A stretch of 49,788 nt of DNA from Wenzhouxiangellaceae bacterium (GTDB lineage Bacteria; Pseudomonadota; Gammaproteobacteria; Xanthomonadales; Wenzhouxiangellaceae). Below, piece after piece: positions 1 to 14,360 of the stretch. Made by a program: the position numbers and the translations under genes. The stretch covers positions 1 through 49,788 of the forward strand of contig REEQ01000052.1 of NCBI GenBank assembly GCA_007695005.1, written 5' to 3'. Under the pieces are notes generated by a model that was not told where the DNA came from, searched no databases, and worked only from the letters and a program-made list of their open reading frames with translations. How positions within the stretch are numbered: the first letter of the stretch is position 1; every line of letters begins with the position of its first letter.

Positions 1-8
1 CCCTGCAT
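1..8 (-). CDS. Extreme 5' end of a divergent gene running off the window
   Basis: On the minus strand a good Shine-Dalgarno sequence (GGAGGGA, complement of 15-21) lies 6 nt before an ATG at 8-6. An in-frame ATG at 14-12 sits too close to the ribosome site. Only the first two codons are inside the window, so nothing can be said about the product. Confidence 0.3.
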
Positions 9-147
9 GATCATTCCCTCCAGGCAGCACCAAGGCTGGTCTGTCCGCTCCAGCCCGTCGTCAAAGTCAACAAGCGCATGATTCTAGCCTCTGTGGCGGC
101 GAGCTGCCTATACTGGGCAGACAGCTGAACAAACCTGTACAGGCGGC

Positions 148-1008
148 ATGACTCAAGATAACAACTACCAGCCACCAAGACAGTGGCGTTGGGAGCCCGG
201 CAACGGCGGCAAGTTTGCCAATATCAATCGACCAACGGCAGGCGCCACCCACGACCAGACGCTGCCGCGCGGCAAGCATCCGCACCAGCTCTACTCCCTG
301 GCCACGCCCAACGGTGTCAAGGTCACCATCCTGCTGGAAGAATTGCTGGCAATGGATCGCGAGCAAGCCGAATACGATGCCTGGCTGATCAACATCGGCG
401 AGGGCGACCAGTTCGGCTCGGGCTTCGTTGCCGCCAACCCCAACTCCAAGATCCCCGCCCTGATCGACTACAGCATGGAGTCGCCAATCCGGGTGTTTGA
501 ATCCGGCGCGATCCTGCTCTACCTGGCCGAGAAGTTCAACGCATTCATCCCCAGCAACTGGGCTGAACGCAGCGAATGCCTGAACTGGCTGTTCTGGCAG
601 ATGGGCGCCGCGCCCTACCTGGGCGGCGGCTTCGGGCATTTCTACGCCTACGCTCCAATCAAGATCAAGTACGCCATCGACCGCTTTGCCATGGAAACCA
701 AGCGCCAGCTGGACGTGCTCGATCGGGAACTCGCCGCCAAACCCTACCTGACCGGAGACAGCTATACCATTGCCGATATCGCCGTCTGGTCCTGGTATGG
801 ACAGCTTGCCCTCGGCCGCCTGTACGAAGCCGGCGAATTCCTTCAGGTACAAGGCTACCGCCACGTTCAGCGCTGGGCTGAGGCGATCAGGCATCGCCCC
901 GCCGTACGCCGCGGTCTGCTGGTCAACAAGGTCTGGGGCGACGAAAGCCAACAGCTCGCCGAGCGTCACAGCGGCGCTGATATCGATGCCTTACTGAGCC
1001 GAGACTAA
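148..1008 (+). CDS. yghU: YghU-type glutathione S-transferase / disulfide-bond oxidoreductase
   Basis: This 286-aa protein is a cytosolic glutathione transferase of the Nu class (YghU/YfcG group), which reduces disulfides and organic peroxides with glutathione. The length is close to that of E. coli YghU. The N-terminal extension (residues 1-45) is followed by a thioredoxin-like domain with the active-site loop SLATPNGVKV near residue 50, the cis-Pro segment NSKIPALID, and ESGAILLYLAEKF, which binds the gamma-glutamyl part of glutathione. An all-alpha C-terminal domain follows, with the usual SYTIADIAVW motif. The ATG at 148 is the first start in frame. The gene stands alone and its stop overlaps the convergent membrane-protein gene by 4 bp. 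The family assignment is firm; the physiological substrate is not known. Confidence 0.93.
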   Translation: MTQDNNYQPPRQWRWEPGNGGKFANINRPTAGATHDQTLPRGKHPHQLYSLATPNGVKVTILLEELLAMDREQAEYDAWLINIGEGDQFGSGFVAANPNSKIPALIDYSMESPIRVFESGAILLYLAEKFNAFIPSNWAERSECLNWLFWQMGAAPYLGGGFGHFYAYAPIKIKYAIDRFAMETKRQLDVLDRELAAKPYLTGDSYTIADIAVWSWYGQLALGRLYEAGEFLQVQGYRHVQRWAEAIRHRPAVRRGLLVNKVWGDESQQLAERHSGADIDALLSRD

Positions 1009-1613
1009 GTCGTTTCAGAATAGGCCATCAGTCGTTTGCTTGGCCAATGCACCGGCCAAAGTACCAGCAGCACCCAGCCCAGCGCCAGTGCCGGCAGGTA
1101 CAAGGCGGTAGGGATGGGTGCCTGATCCATGCCAAAAGGGGCATAAACCCAATTAATGTTTCTATCGGGGTCGGTCAGCCAGAACGACAGGCCAACTACC
1201 AGAATTGTCAACAGACCCTGGTAGCGCAGTGCGCGGGCATCATAGCCCAGCCGCCAGACCGCAAAGCCTGAGACGAGGGGCAGCAGCAGGTGATAAAACG
1301 ACAGCCAGCGGGTCAGCTCCGGAAACTCGGGATCAAACATATAGGCTGTGCCGCCAAACGGGTGCCAACCAGTGGCCGCGGCAACGCCAAGGTCCAGACC
1401 CCACAACAGGCCAACCAGGGCGACGGCCAGCCACTGCATGGATAGCAGCAGGCGATGATCCAACCAAAGTCCAACCAGAATCAAGAAATTGGCCAGGTTG
1501 CATAGCCAGAAGAAGTTCTGCGGGCCCAGAATTCGGGCATAGGACACCGCCCACAGCATGACCCAGAGGGTGAAGGCAATCTTCAGGCCCAATGGCAGAA
1601 ATCCTCTGTTCAT
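1005..1613 (-). CDS. Small multipass membrane protein, function unknown
   Basis: The 202-aa product is very hydrophobic, with about six predicted membrane helices, many Trp and Tyr residues and little soluble sequence. I recognise a general resemblance to conserved uncharacterised membrane proteins (segments such as FFWLCNLANFLILVGLW and GWHPFGGTAYMFDP) but no named enzyme family. Its start codon overlaps the stop of the upstream HIT gene by four bases (1610-1613, ATGA), so the two are probably co-translated. It ends tail-to-tail against yghU with a 4-bp overlap, leaving no room for a separate terminator. Confidence 0.75.
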   Translation of the reverse strand: MNRGFLPLGLKIAFTLWVMLWAVSYARILGPQNFFWLCNLANFLILVGLWLDHRLLLSMQWLAVALVGLLWGLDLGVAAATGWHPFGGTAYMFDPEFPELTRWLSFYHLLLPLVSGFAVWRLGYDARALRYQGLLTILVVGLSFWLTDPDRNINWVYAPFGMDQAPIPTALYLPALALGWVLLVLWPVHWPSKRLMAYSETT

Positions 1614-2038
1614 TTCAGTGCGAGAACCAGTTGCTCAATCCAGCCCCGGTCATCATCACCATACGGCTCGGCCTGGCCCACGCCCCAGACCGGTGCCGGC
1701 CAGGCGTCATCTGTCCGGTGACGGGCAATCACATGGACATGCAGCTGGGCAACCTGGTTGCCCAGCGCCGCGATATTGAGTTTGTCTGCCGAAGTGATGG
1801 ACTGGAGCACCCGGGCCACGTCCCGAATCTCGGACCAGAGCAGAAGCTGATCCTCAGGGGAGAGATCCAGTATCTCGACGCAATCAGCACGCCGCGGCAC
1901 CAGCAACAGCCAGGGAAATCGGCGGTCATTCATCAAACACAGGCGGCATAGCTCAAGCTCGGCAAGCGGAAGGGAATCAGCCGCCAGTCTTTGATCAAGT
2001 GCAAAAGCTTCCACGTTTTCGGCCCAGTCATCCAGCAA
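1610..2038 (-). CDS. HIT-family nucleotide hydrolase/transferase
   Basis: A 142-aa protein of the histidine-triad superfamily, close to the short diadenosine-polyphosphate-hydrolase-like proteins of proteobacteria. These cleave nucleotide phosphoanhydride or phosphoramide bonds in the cytosol. The N-terminal half carries the usual CRLCLMNDRRFPWLLLVPRR strand region. The C-terminal half has the triad as QLHVHVIARH at about residues 97-106, matching H-x-H-x-H poorly at the first position but keeping the core His-Val-His. The first usable start in frame is TTG at 2038; a GTG eight codons later would also fit the family N-terminus. It is the first gene of a two-gene unit with the membrane protein downstream. 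Confidence 0.85.
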   Translation of the reverse strand: MLDDWAENVEAFALDQRLAADSLPLAELELCRLCLMNDRRFPWLLLVPRRADCVEILDLSPEDQLLLWSEIRDVARVLQSITSADKLNIAALGNQVAQLHVHVIARHRTDDAWPAPVWGVGQAEPYGDDDRGWIEQLVLALK

Positions 2039-2170
2039 CAGCCGCTACCATACCACCGTGCTCCCGGGCCGGATCAGGGATGCGACATGGCCAGTCTCGA
2101 CACGCGAAAACTGTGCTCCAATAGCAATCCTTGCAAGCCTGCCCAGTCAACAACATTCCGCGGAGCCCGA

Positions 2171-4032
2171 ATGTCACCCAAGTCCGGCATATTTGTTCTT
2201 GCCAGCCTGATGGCGCTTGCTGCTACGGCATCCGCGCCAGATCCTGCAGAGCCTCTGCCCGCCACCGTTGAAGAAGCCATCGAGCGCTGCCAGGCGCTGG
2301 AGCACGCCGATCCGCGCGCGGCAATGCAGATCGCCACCCACGGGCTGCAGCTGGACGCGCTGCCAACACCCGGCCAGAAGGCTTCATTGCTGGGCTGCCA
2401 GACCTGGTCCAACTACTACCAGGGCGAGAATGATCAGGCCCGCGCCATGACCTTCGAGATCGACCAGCTGACCATGGCGGTCGATGATCCGGAAGAGCGC
2501 CTCGAGCTGCTGGTTCTGGCCGCATCGCTGCACTTTCGCGGCGGTGATCAGGTGTCTGCGCTTGAGTATGTTTACGAGGCCCAGACCCTTGCCGAATCGA
2601 ATGAGCTGGCTGCACACCTGCCCCTGGTCCTGGGCCACCTGGCCATTTATCTGACCGAGGCCGGCAAGTTCGACGCGGCAATCAGCCATCTCAGTACTCT
2701 GCTTGATCTGGCCGAAAGCGCACCAACAGCGTCAGCTCCCATCGTTCCGATCCGCTACAACCTGGCCAGGGCGCTGGTGCTGGGTGGCCGGTCCGAAGAG
2801 GCAGTGCCCCACCTGCAATGGCTGATCGAAGCAATGCAGGAGATGGGCCTGACCTCACGTGTGGCCTCGGCCCAAAGCATGCTGGCCAGAAGCTGGCGGG
2901 AAGCAGGCGGGAAGCAGGCGAGCATGCCCGGGCCGGAGAGCTGCTCGAGCAGGCAAGCCAGTTACATCAGGAGCTCGATGATCCGGGCGAACTGGCCGCC
3001 CTGCGCGGCGAACAGGCCTGGCTGGCGCTGGCCCGGGATGAACTGGAGCAGGCTGAACATTTTGCCCGCGAAGCGCTGACCCTGGCGCGCGCCATCGATT
3101 ACGATCGCATGATTGCTGAGTCGCTCAGCCGCCTGGTCGATATCCTCGCCCGGCGCGGCGACTATGCCGAAGCCCTGGCACTGCACCGCGAGTTTGCCGA
3201 GCTGCAATACAACATGCTGCAAGACAGTCAGCGCTCGCGGCTGGATACGCTGGAAACCCGCCTTGGCTTCCAGCGCCAGGCTCTGGAGCTGGCCGACCTG
3301 CGCCAGACCACGGAAGTCCAGGCCTTGCGTCTGCGCGAAGAGTCGTTGCGTCGCCGACTTGCCTGGGCAGCCCTGCTTGGCGTGGTCTTCATTGCGTTGC
3401 TGCTTGCTGTCTGGCAGCGCGCCAATCAGCAACGTCTGTTGCAGGCCAGCCGCACCGATGCCCTCACCGGACTGGCCAACCGCCGCCACCTCACCCTGCA
3501 GATGCAAAGCCTGCCGAAGCCGGACCAGGCCGTGGTGATGCTGCTGGACCTGGATCACTTCAAGCGCATCAACGACCAGCATGGCCATGATATCGGCGAC
3601 CGTGTCCTGCTCGAAGTCAGCGCCATCATCAGGCAGATTGCCGATCGCAGTCAGGTCCTGTGCGGTCGCTGGGGCGGCGAGGAGTTTGCCCTGTTCCTGC
3701 CCGCTGCCAACGCCGAAAAAACCAGTGATCTGGCAGCACAGATCCTTGGTGGCATTGCATCACTCCGCGTACTTGACGACCACAAGCAGGCTGTTCAGAT
3801 CACGGCCAGTCTCGGCTTTGCGCCGATCAAGGGCCTGATCAGGGATTCCGGTCAGGAAAACTGGGAAGCAGCGCTGAAGGCGGCTGACCAGCTCCTTTAC
3901 CGGGCCAAGAATGCCGGTCGCAACTGTGGCTACGGAGTCTGGCCGACCGAGCCGGCGCAAGCGGTCAACCCCCTGGCCCTGGACAGCGCGATCCAGTCTG
4001 GAGCCCTGCGGCTGATCGAAGTGGCAACCTGA
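2171..4032 (+). pseudogene. TPR-GGDEF diguanylate cyclase broken by an 11-bp duplication
   Basis: The intact parent would be about 617 aa: a signal peptide (MSPKSGIFVLASLMALAATASA), a periplasmic TPR region, a transmembrane helix (LAWAALLGVVFIALLLAVW, about position 3360-3415) and a cytoplasmic GGDEF domain. The cyclase domain has DALTGLANR, LDLDHFKRIND and an intact GGEEF near 3676, without an RxxD inhibitory site. The 5' part is read from the ATG at 2171, preceded by GGAG at 2162-2165. At 2895-2916 the 11-mer GGCGGGAAGCA occurs twice in tandem and shifts the frame, so translation from 2171 runs into a wrong frame ending at 3079. Deleting one copy restores continuous sequence (SWREAGEHARAGELLEQ). 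It may be a true frameshift, a reversible slippage site or an assembly error. Compare the same architecture at 29824. Confidence 0.85.
2895..2916. repeat. Tandem 11-bp duplication causing the frameshift
   Basis: GGCGGGAAGCA occurs at 2895-2905 and again at 2906-2916, and a third partial copy (GGCG) follows at 2917-2920. Since 11 is not a multiple of 3, an extra copy moves the TPR-GGDEF gene out of frame. Short perfect tandem copies of this kind can expand or contract by slipped-strand mispairing. Confidence 0.95.
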
Positions 4033-4034
4033 GC

Positions 4035-5198
4035 TCAGACCGCCCGCAGAGCCTTGATCGCCGGTAACTCCTTGCCCTCGACGTACTCGAGAAAGGCGCC
4101 GCCAGCAGTCGAGATGTAGTCAATCCGATCAGCAACCTTGAACTTTTCGATCGCGGCAATGGTGTCACCGCCCCCGGCCAGGGTAAAGCCTTCACAGGCC
4201 GCCACGGCGTGGGCAATGGACTGGGTGCCGGAGCGGAAGTTCTCGAATTCGAACACGCCGACCGGGCCATTCCAGATCACGGTGCCGGCACTGCGAATGA
4301 CGGCGGCCAGCTTGCCGGCCGTCTCCGGGCCAATATCGAGAATCATCTCGTCGGCATGGACACGGGCGACATCGCGCAGGCTGGGGTGAGCATCCTGATG
4401 GAAGCGCTCGGCAGTGAGCACATCGCCAGGCAGCGGAATACTGGCGCCCTTGGCTTCGGCCTTGGCGATCAGACCACGGGCTGTCTCGACCAGATCGGGT
4501 TCATGCAGGGAGGCACCGATCCGATAGCCCGCCGCCGCCAGAAAAGTATTGGCGATGCCGCCGCCGACTATCAGCTGGTCGACCTTGTCAATCAGGGCCT
4601 CAAGCACCTGCAGCTTGCCAGATACCTTGGCCCCGCCAACGATCGCCACCAGCGGTCGGGCCGGATCAGCCAGCGCCTTGTCCAGTGCAGCCACTTCGGC
4701 CGCCAGCAGGGGGCCGGCACATGCGGCCGGGGCGAAGCGGATCACGCCCTCGGTCGAGGCCTGGGCGCGGTGCGCGGTGGCAAAGGCATCCATCACGAAC
4801 AGGTCGCACAGCGCCGCCATTTTTTTTGCCAGACCTTCATCGTTGGCTTTTTCGCCTTTCAGAAAACGGACGTTTTCCAGCAGGGCAAGCTGTCCGGGCT
4901 GCACGTCAACACCGTCAATCCAGTCCTCGACAAGGGCAACGGGTTGACCGACCAGTTCGGTGAGCTTCTCGGCCACGGGCTTGAGCGAGAACTCGGCCGC
5001 CGCCACGCCCTCGGTCGGGCGACCCAGGTGCGACATGACCAGCACGGCAGCGCCCGCGTCCAGTGCCCGGCGCATGGTCGGCAGCGAGGCCTGGATGCGC
5101 GCGTCGCTGCTTACCTGGCCGTCGCGAATGGGCACATTGAGATCGGAGCGGATCAGCACCCGCTTCCCCTTGAGATCAAACTGGTCCAGCGTTTTCAT
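4035..5198 (-). CDS. pgk: Phosphoglycerate kinase
   Basis: The enzyme transfers phosphate between 1,3-bisphosphoglycerate and ADP in glycolysis and gluconeogenesis. The 387-aa length is normal for bacteria. Seen in the sequence: the N-terminal substrate loop [14 protein letters not shown], the hinge and nucleotide region [13 protein letters not shown] with [11 protein letters not shown], and the C-terminal GGGDT phosphate loop. I set the start at 5198 ([15 protein letters not shown]), preceded by GGAGG six bases upstream; an 18-codon extension exists in frame but does not resemble the family. It lies 127 bp downstream of gap on the same strand. It converges on the TPR-GGDEF gene with a gap of only two bases. 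Confidence 0.98.
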   Translation of the reverse strand: MKTLDQFDLKGKRVLIRSDLNVPIRDGQVSSDARIQASLPTMRRALDAGAAVLVMSHLGRPTEGVAAAEFSLKPVAEKLTELVGQPVALVEDWIDGVDVQPGQLALLENVRFLKGEKANDEGLAKKMAALCDLFVMDAFATAHRAQASTEGVIRFAPAACAGPLLAAEVAALDKALADPARPLVAIVGGAKVSGKLQVLEALIDKVDQLIVGGGIANTFLAAAGYRIGASLHEPDLVETARGLIAKAEAKGASIPLPGDVLTAERFHQDAHPSLRDVARVHADEMILDIGPETAGKLAAVIRSAGTVIWNGPVGVFEFENFRSGTQSIAHAVAACEGFTLAGGGDTIAAIEKFKVADRIDYISTAGGAFLEYVEGKELPAIKALRAV

Positions 5199-5325
5199 CC
5201 ATAGCCTCCAGTTCCAAACCGATATTTTTCTCGCCAAGCCGCAAAGGCGCATGGAAGAAATCCGAAAGGCCCTTGATTTTCATCAGCGCCTCCGCGTCCT
5301 GTCGAGAACACTGCTGTATTGCCAG

Positions 5326-6333
5326 CTAGGCTTTTGCCAGCACGGTGGCGGTATCGAGCATGCGGTTCGAAAAGCCCCACTCGTTGTCGTACCAGCTCAA
5401 GACCTTGACCAGTCGACCGCCGGATACCTTGGTCAGCGTTGCGTCGAAGACCGACGAGCGGGGGTCATGGTTGAAATCGATCGACACCAGCGGCTGGTCG
5501 TTGTAACCGAGAATTCCCTTCAGCTCGCCTTCACTGGCGGCCTTGACCACGCGATTGACTTCTTCCACCGTGGTGTCGCGGCTGGCAATGAAGCTCAAAT
5601 CCACCACCGAGACGTTGATGGTCGGAACCCGCATCGCGAAACCATCCAGCTTGCCATCCAGCTCCGGCAATACCAGGCCAACCGCGGCCGCAGCACCCGT
5701 CTTGGTTGGAATCTGGCTCATGGTAGCTGATCGTGCCCGCCGAAGATCCTTATGGAAGACGTCAGTGAGCACCTGGTCGTTGGTGTAGGCATGGATGGTC
5801 GTCATCAGACCAGACTCAAGACCAATCGACTGGTGCAAGGGCTTGACCAGTGGCGCCAGACAATTGGTAGTGCAGGAGGCGTTCGAGACGACATGATCAT
5901 CGGGGCCGATCACATCGTGGTTCACGCCATAGACCACGGTCGGCAGATCCTTGCCGGCCGGGGCCGAAATCAGCACCTTGCGAGCACCTGCCTTGAGATG
6001 CGCTGACGCCTTTTCCTTGCTGTTGAACAGGCCGGTGCACTCGAACACGATATCCACACCCATTTCGCCCCAGGGCAGCTGGGCCGGATCGCGCTGGGCC
6101 AGCACCCGAATCCGGTCGCCGTTGACGATCAGATCATCGCCATCGACCTGAACATCGGCATTGAACTTGCCGTGGGCGGTATCGAAACGGGTCAGGTGCG
6201 CATTGGTAGCACTGTCTCCGAGGTCATTGACGGCGACAATCTGGATTTCCGAGTTGCGCTGGTTCTCATAGACCGCTCGCAGAACGTTGCGGCCAATGCG
6301 GCCGTAACCATTGATGGCGACTTTGATAGGCAT
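5326..6333 (-). CDS. gap: Glyceraldehyde-3-phosphate dehydrogenase
   Basis: A 335-aa NAD-dependent phosphorylating dehydrogenase of glycolysis. The Rossmann motif is at the N-terminus ([14 protein letters not shown]), the catalytic Cys is in [13 protein letters not shown], and the C-terminal domain ends with [14 protein letters not shown]. The acidic residue of AVNDLGD at the end of the second beta strand suits NAD. The gene precedes pgk on the minus strand, as is common, but the usual transketolase and pyruvate-kinase neighbours are absent here. An 82-bp gap separates it from the TPR-methyltransferase gene upstream. Confidence 0.98.
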   Translation of the reverse strand: MPIKVAINGYGRIGRNVLRAVYENQRNSEIQIVAVNDLGDSATNAHLTRFDTAHGKFNADVQVDGDDLIVNGDRIRVLAQRDPAQLPWGEMGVDIVFECTGLFNSKEKASAHLKAGARKVLISAPAGKDLPTVVYGVNHDVIGPDDHVVSNASCTTNCLAPLVKPLHQSIGLESGLMTTIHAYTNDQVLTDVFHKDLRRARSATMSQIPTKTGAAAAVGLVLPELDGKLDGFAMRVPTINVSVVDLSFIASRDTTVEEVNRVVKAASEGELKGILGYNDQPLVSIDFNHDPRSSVFDATLTKVSGGRLVKVLSWYDNEWGFSNRMLDTATVLAKA

Positions 6334-6415
6334 GACTCTTCTCCGTGAACTGTTAGGAAACTCTGCTAGTGATTTTACTGAGCCGCAAAACCGTCGGCCA
6401 GTGGCGAATGGGAAC

Positions 6416-11602
<5,187 letters not shown>

Positions 11603-11669
11603 CTAACCGAAAACCCCGTCTCGAGCGCCGCTGGCACCGCACATGTCGCTGCGCCGGGTTTTGCCAAGT

Positions 11670-11732
11670 GAACCACGAACGACACCAAGGCGATCTGGAA
11701 AAACGTCGTGCGCTTCGTGGTTCGCTTTTTTT
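11670..11732. repeat. Long inverted repeat with a T-run, between pyrG and pgeF
   Basis: GAACCACGAA (11670-11679) pairs perfectly with TTCGTGGTTC (11714-11723), with an inner CGAC/GTCG pair, and seven T residues follow on the plus strand (11726-11732). The T-run is on the wrong side to end the minus-strand pgeF transcript in the usual way. The motif resembles the CCACGAA-type intergenic repeats that recur in many environmental genomes. I see no gene in 11564-11760. Confidence 0.55.
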
Positions 11733-11760
11733 GCTACGGCCTGCGATTCAATCCCGGCAC

Positions 11761-12492
11761 TCAGACATCGCGCCAGATCAGGGTGGCCTGGCGGCCGGTG
11801 TGGCCGTGATCGCGTCGATAGGAATAGAAGCGATCGGGCTCGCTGGCGGTGCAGAGGCCGGCATCGGTAATCTCGGGCACCCCTGCCTGGTGCAAGGCGT
11901 TGACGGCCAGGCGCTTGAGATCGGCCAGCCAGTGACCGGGGCGATTGCGCTCGAAACATGCCTGCGCATCGGGCGCGGCTGCCGTCAGGGCCGATTTGAC
12001 CAGGTCATCAACCTCATAGGCGGTCTGGCCGATCCCGGCACCTATCCAGGCCCGAAGATCAGCCGCTGCGATCGGCAGTCCCGTCACCGTTTTTTTGAGT
12101 ATGCCGGCGGCCAGACCGCGCCAGCCGGCATGAACGGCAGCAACGATCGTGCCGTCGGTGCTGGCCAGCAGTACCGGCAGGCAATCGGCCGTAAGAATGG
12201 CCAGGACCTGGCCGGGTCGATCCGTCCAGGCGGCATCGGCTTCAATGCCGGGCTGCCAGTCCTCCGGGCCGACCAGGGCCGTGCCGTGGACCTGGCGCAA
12301 CCAGCGCGGCGGTGCCGGCAGCTGACTGCTCAGACGGCGCCGGTTTTCAGCCACCGCCCGTTCATCATCGCCGCAGTGCAGGCCGAGGTTGAAGCTGGCC
12401 CATGGACCCTGGCTGACGCCGCCGATCCGGGTCGTTGCCAACACCCGCACCGCCCCCGGGCCAGGCCAGTCAGGCTGAATCATGGTCGTCAT
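11761..12492 (-). CDS. pgeF: Laccase-domain purine nucleoside phosphorylase (YfiH/PgeF type)
   Basis: This 243-aa protein belongs to the COG1496 family, formerly called polyphenol oxidase. E. coli YfiH/PgeF corrects misincorporated L-Ser in peptidoglycan, and other members act on purine nucleosides. The zinc-site residues are visible: His in RQVHG, Cys in LTADCLPVLLAS and His in VAAVHAGWRGLAAGI. The C-terminus has SYRRDHGHTGRQA. Three in-frame starts (GTG 12495, ATG 12492, ATG 12483) all lie inside the end of rluD; I chose the middle one. The overlap with rluD is the conserved order in gammaproteobacteria. Confidence 0.93.
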   Translation of the reverse strand: MTTMIQPDWPGPGAVRVLATTRIGGVSQGPWASFNLGLHCGDDERAVAENRRRLSSQLPAPPRWLRQVHGTALVGPEDWQPGIEADAAWTDRPGQVLAILTADCLPVLLASTDGTIVAAVHAGWRGLAAGILKKTVTGLPIAAADLRAWIGAGIGQTAYEVDDLVKSALTAAAPDAQACFERNRPGHWLADLKRLAVNALHQAGVPEITDAGLCTASEPDRFYSYRRDHGHTGRQATLIWRDV

Positions 12493-13429
12493 CACTCAGC
12501 CGATCGATCAGGTTGCGCATGTCATCCGGCAGCGCTGCCCGGGCAGCGACCGGCTCCAGTCCGGCCGGATGGGGGACAAGAATATGGGCTGCGTGCAAGG
12601 CCTGGCGCGGAAAGGCCTGCCAGACTTCTCGTTGATGCTCATCCAGGCCACCCGGCACACCGCGCCGGCCATAGACCGGGTCGCCGACTATCGGTAACTG
12701 GATGTGCGCCAGATGGACCCGTATCTGATGGGTGCGCCCGGTCTCAAGGATGACATCGAGCAAGGTGCTGGCAGCCAGGCGGCGCGCAACCCGATAATGG
12801 GTCACGGCGCTGCGGCCATCGGCACGAACGATCTGGCGACGCCGATCCACCGGGTGGCGCCCCAGCGGCGCATCGATGGTTCCGCCGGCAATGACCTCAC
12901 CCCAGACCAGGGCCTGGTAGTGGCGCTTGATTTCGCGCCGCTTCATCGCCGCAACCAGAAAGCGGTGCGCGCCGGTGGTCCGGGCAACCACCAGGCAGCC
13001 ACTGGTGTCCTTGTCCAGGCGATGGATCAGTCCGGCCCGCGGCAGCGGCGCCAGCGCGGGGTCGAAATGCAGCAGGGCATTGACAAGGGTGCCATCCGGG
13101 TTGCCCGAGCCCGGATGCACGACCAGACCGGGCGGCTTGTTGATGATCAGCATCTGCTCATCACAGTACAGCACATCCAGCTCGATGGCCTGCGGCTGCG
13201 GATTGTCCGGATGGGCCTCCAGCCTCGCTTCCAGCACCACGGACTCACCCATGCTGACGGCGTGGCGAGGCTTGACCACGCGCCCATCGACCCTGACCTT
13301 GCCATCCCTGATCCAGCCGGCCAGGCGCGAACGCGAGAAGTCGGGCCAGCGCTCGGCAAGCACCTGATCCAGGCGCCGGCCGGTATCGACGGCATCGATC
13401 TCGATCCTCTCTGTGGCGATTTCGGACAT
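12470..13429 (-). CDS. rluD: 23S rRNA pseudouridine synthase RluD
   Basis: The enzyme makes pseudouridines in helix 69 of 23S rRNA. An N-terminal S4 RNA-binding domain (about residues 12-75, RRLDQVLAERWPDFSRSRL) is followed by the RluA-type catalytic domain with the Asp nucleophile in GLIHRLDKDTSG. TGRTHQIRVHLA and PIVGDPVYG follow. At 319 aa it has the expected size. I take the ATG at 13429; a GTG five codons upstream is possible and neither has a strong ribosome site. The gene is divergent from bamD and overlaps pgeF, the standard RluD neighbourhood. Confidence 0.95.
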   Translation of the reverse strand: MSEIATERIEIDAVDTGRRLDQVLAERWPDFSRSRLAGWIRDGKVRVDGRVVKPRHAVSMGESVVLEARLEAHPDNPQPQAIELDVLYCDEQMLIINKPPGLVVHPGSGNPDGTLVNALLHFDPALAPLPRAGLIHRLDKDTSGCLVVARTTGAHRFLVAAMKRREIKRHYQALVWGEVIAGGTIDAPLGRHPVDRRRQIVRADGRSAVTHYRVARRLAASTLLDVILETGRTHQIRVHLAHIQLPIVGDPVYGRRGVPGGLDEHQREVWQAFPRQALHAAHILVPHPAGLEPVAARAALPDDMRNLIDRLSDDDHDSA

Positions 13430-13511
13430 TGGACGGATTGGCACCCGGTTAACGGACTTTTACCTGCGCTTCTGGCATCATGGTAGGTCACGCTGGTGAC
13501 AAACCCTGAAC

Positions 13512-14333
13512 ATGACCCTGATTATGCAAGAAGACCATCGTTCTTTGCCGCGACTTTTCCTGATGATACTCGCCCTGCTGATGCTTGCCCTGGCCAGCGG
13601 TTGCGCCCGTGACCGCAATGACGATGACGCCGGTCCGGAGGCACTGTATGCAGAAGCACAGCGCGCGCTCAACAGCCGGCAGTACGATGCCGCGATCAAT
13701 CTGTACCGACGCCTGACCACCCGCTATCCCTTCGGCCGGCACGCCGAGCAGGCCCAGCTTGACATGGCTTATGCCATGCATCGCGCCCGCCGCCCGGAGG
13801 CAGCAATCACGACCCTGGACCGGTTCATCCGCACCTATCCCACCCACCCGAATGTCGACTACGCCTGGTATCTGAAGGGCCTGGTTCATTACGATCAGGC
13901 CATGGGCCTGCTGCGCCGCTTCATGCCCGGCCAGCTGGTGGATCGCGACCAGGAGAGCGCGCGCCGCGCCTTCATGGATTTCCAGGAGCTGACCCAGCGT
14001 TTTCCGCAAAGCCGCTACGTGGCTGATGCGCGCCAGCGCATGGTTTTCCTGCGCAACTCCATGGCCGAGTCCGAAGTGGTGATCGGCGAATACTATTTCC
14101 GCCGCGGCGCTTACGTAGCCGCGATCAACCGGGCGCGATATGTGGTCGAGCACTTCCCTGGAGCGCCAGCCAACATTGATGCGCTGGACCTGATGCAGCG
14201 CTCTTTCGACCGCCTCGAGCTGACCGAGCTGGCCGCCGACACCCGCGGCGTGATCGACTTGAACTTCCGCGACGAGCTTGATGCCCGCGAACCGGAACGA
14301 AGCGGTCTGAGGCGGATCTGGCCCTTCAACTGA
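13512..14333 (+). CDS. bamD: Outer membrane assembly lipoprotein BamD
   Basis: An essential subunit of the BAM complex that inserts beta-barrel proteins into the outer membrane. The 273-aa precursor has a signal peptide ending in a lipobox (LASGC, Cys about residue 31), then a chain of TPR helices. Typical segments are LYAEAQRALNSRQYDAAI, RYPFGRHAEQAQLDMAYA, YYKGL-like WYLKGL, and GEYYFRRGAYVAAINR. The start at 13512 gives a long n-region; an ATG at 13524 or the one just before the hydrophobic stretch may be the true start. The divergent partner is rluD, as in most gammaproteobacteria. Confidence 0.95.
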   Translation: MTLIMQEDHRSLPRLFLMILALLMLALASGCARDRNDDDAGPEALYAEAQRALNSRQYDAAINLYRRLTTRYPFGRHAEQAQLDMAYAMHRARRPEAAITTLDRFIRTYPTHPNVDYAWYLKGLVHYDQAMGLLRRFMPGQLVDRDQESARRAFMDFQELTQRFPQSRYVADARQRMVFLRNSMAESEVVIGEYYFRRGAYVAAINRARYVVEHFPGAPANIDALDLMQRSFDRLELTELAADTRGVIDLNFRDELDAREPERSGLRRIWPFN

Positions 14334-14360
14334 CCCGGCACGGACTCAGGCGGAGAACCA

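Noticed and set aside
67-969. A 300-codon minus-strand frame opposite yghU
   Set aside because: Antisense shadow of a well recognised gene, with no ribosome site and no family resemblance.
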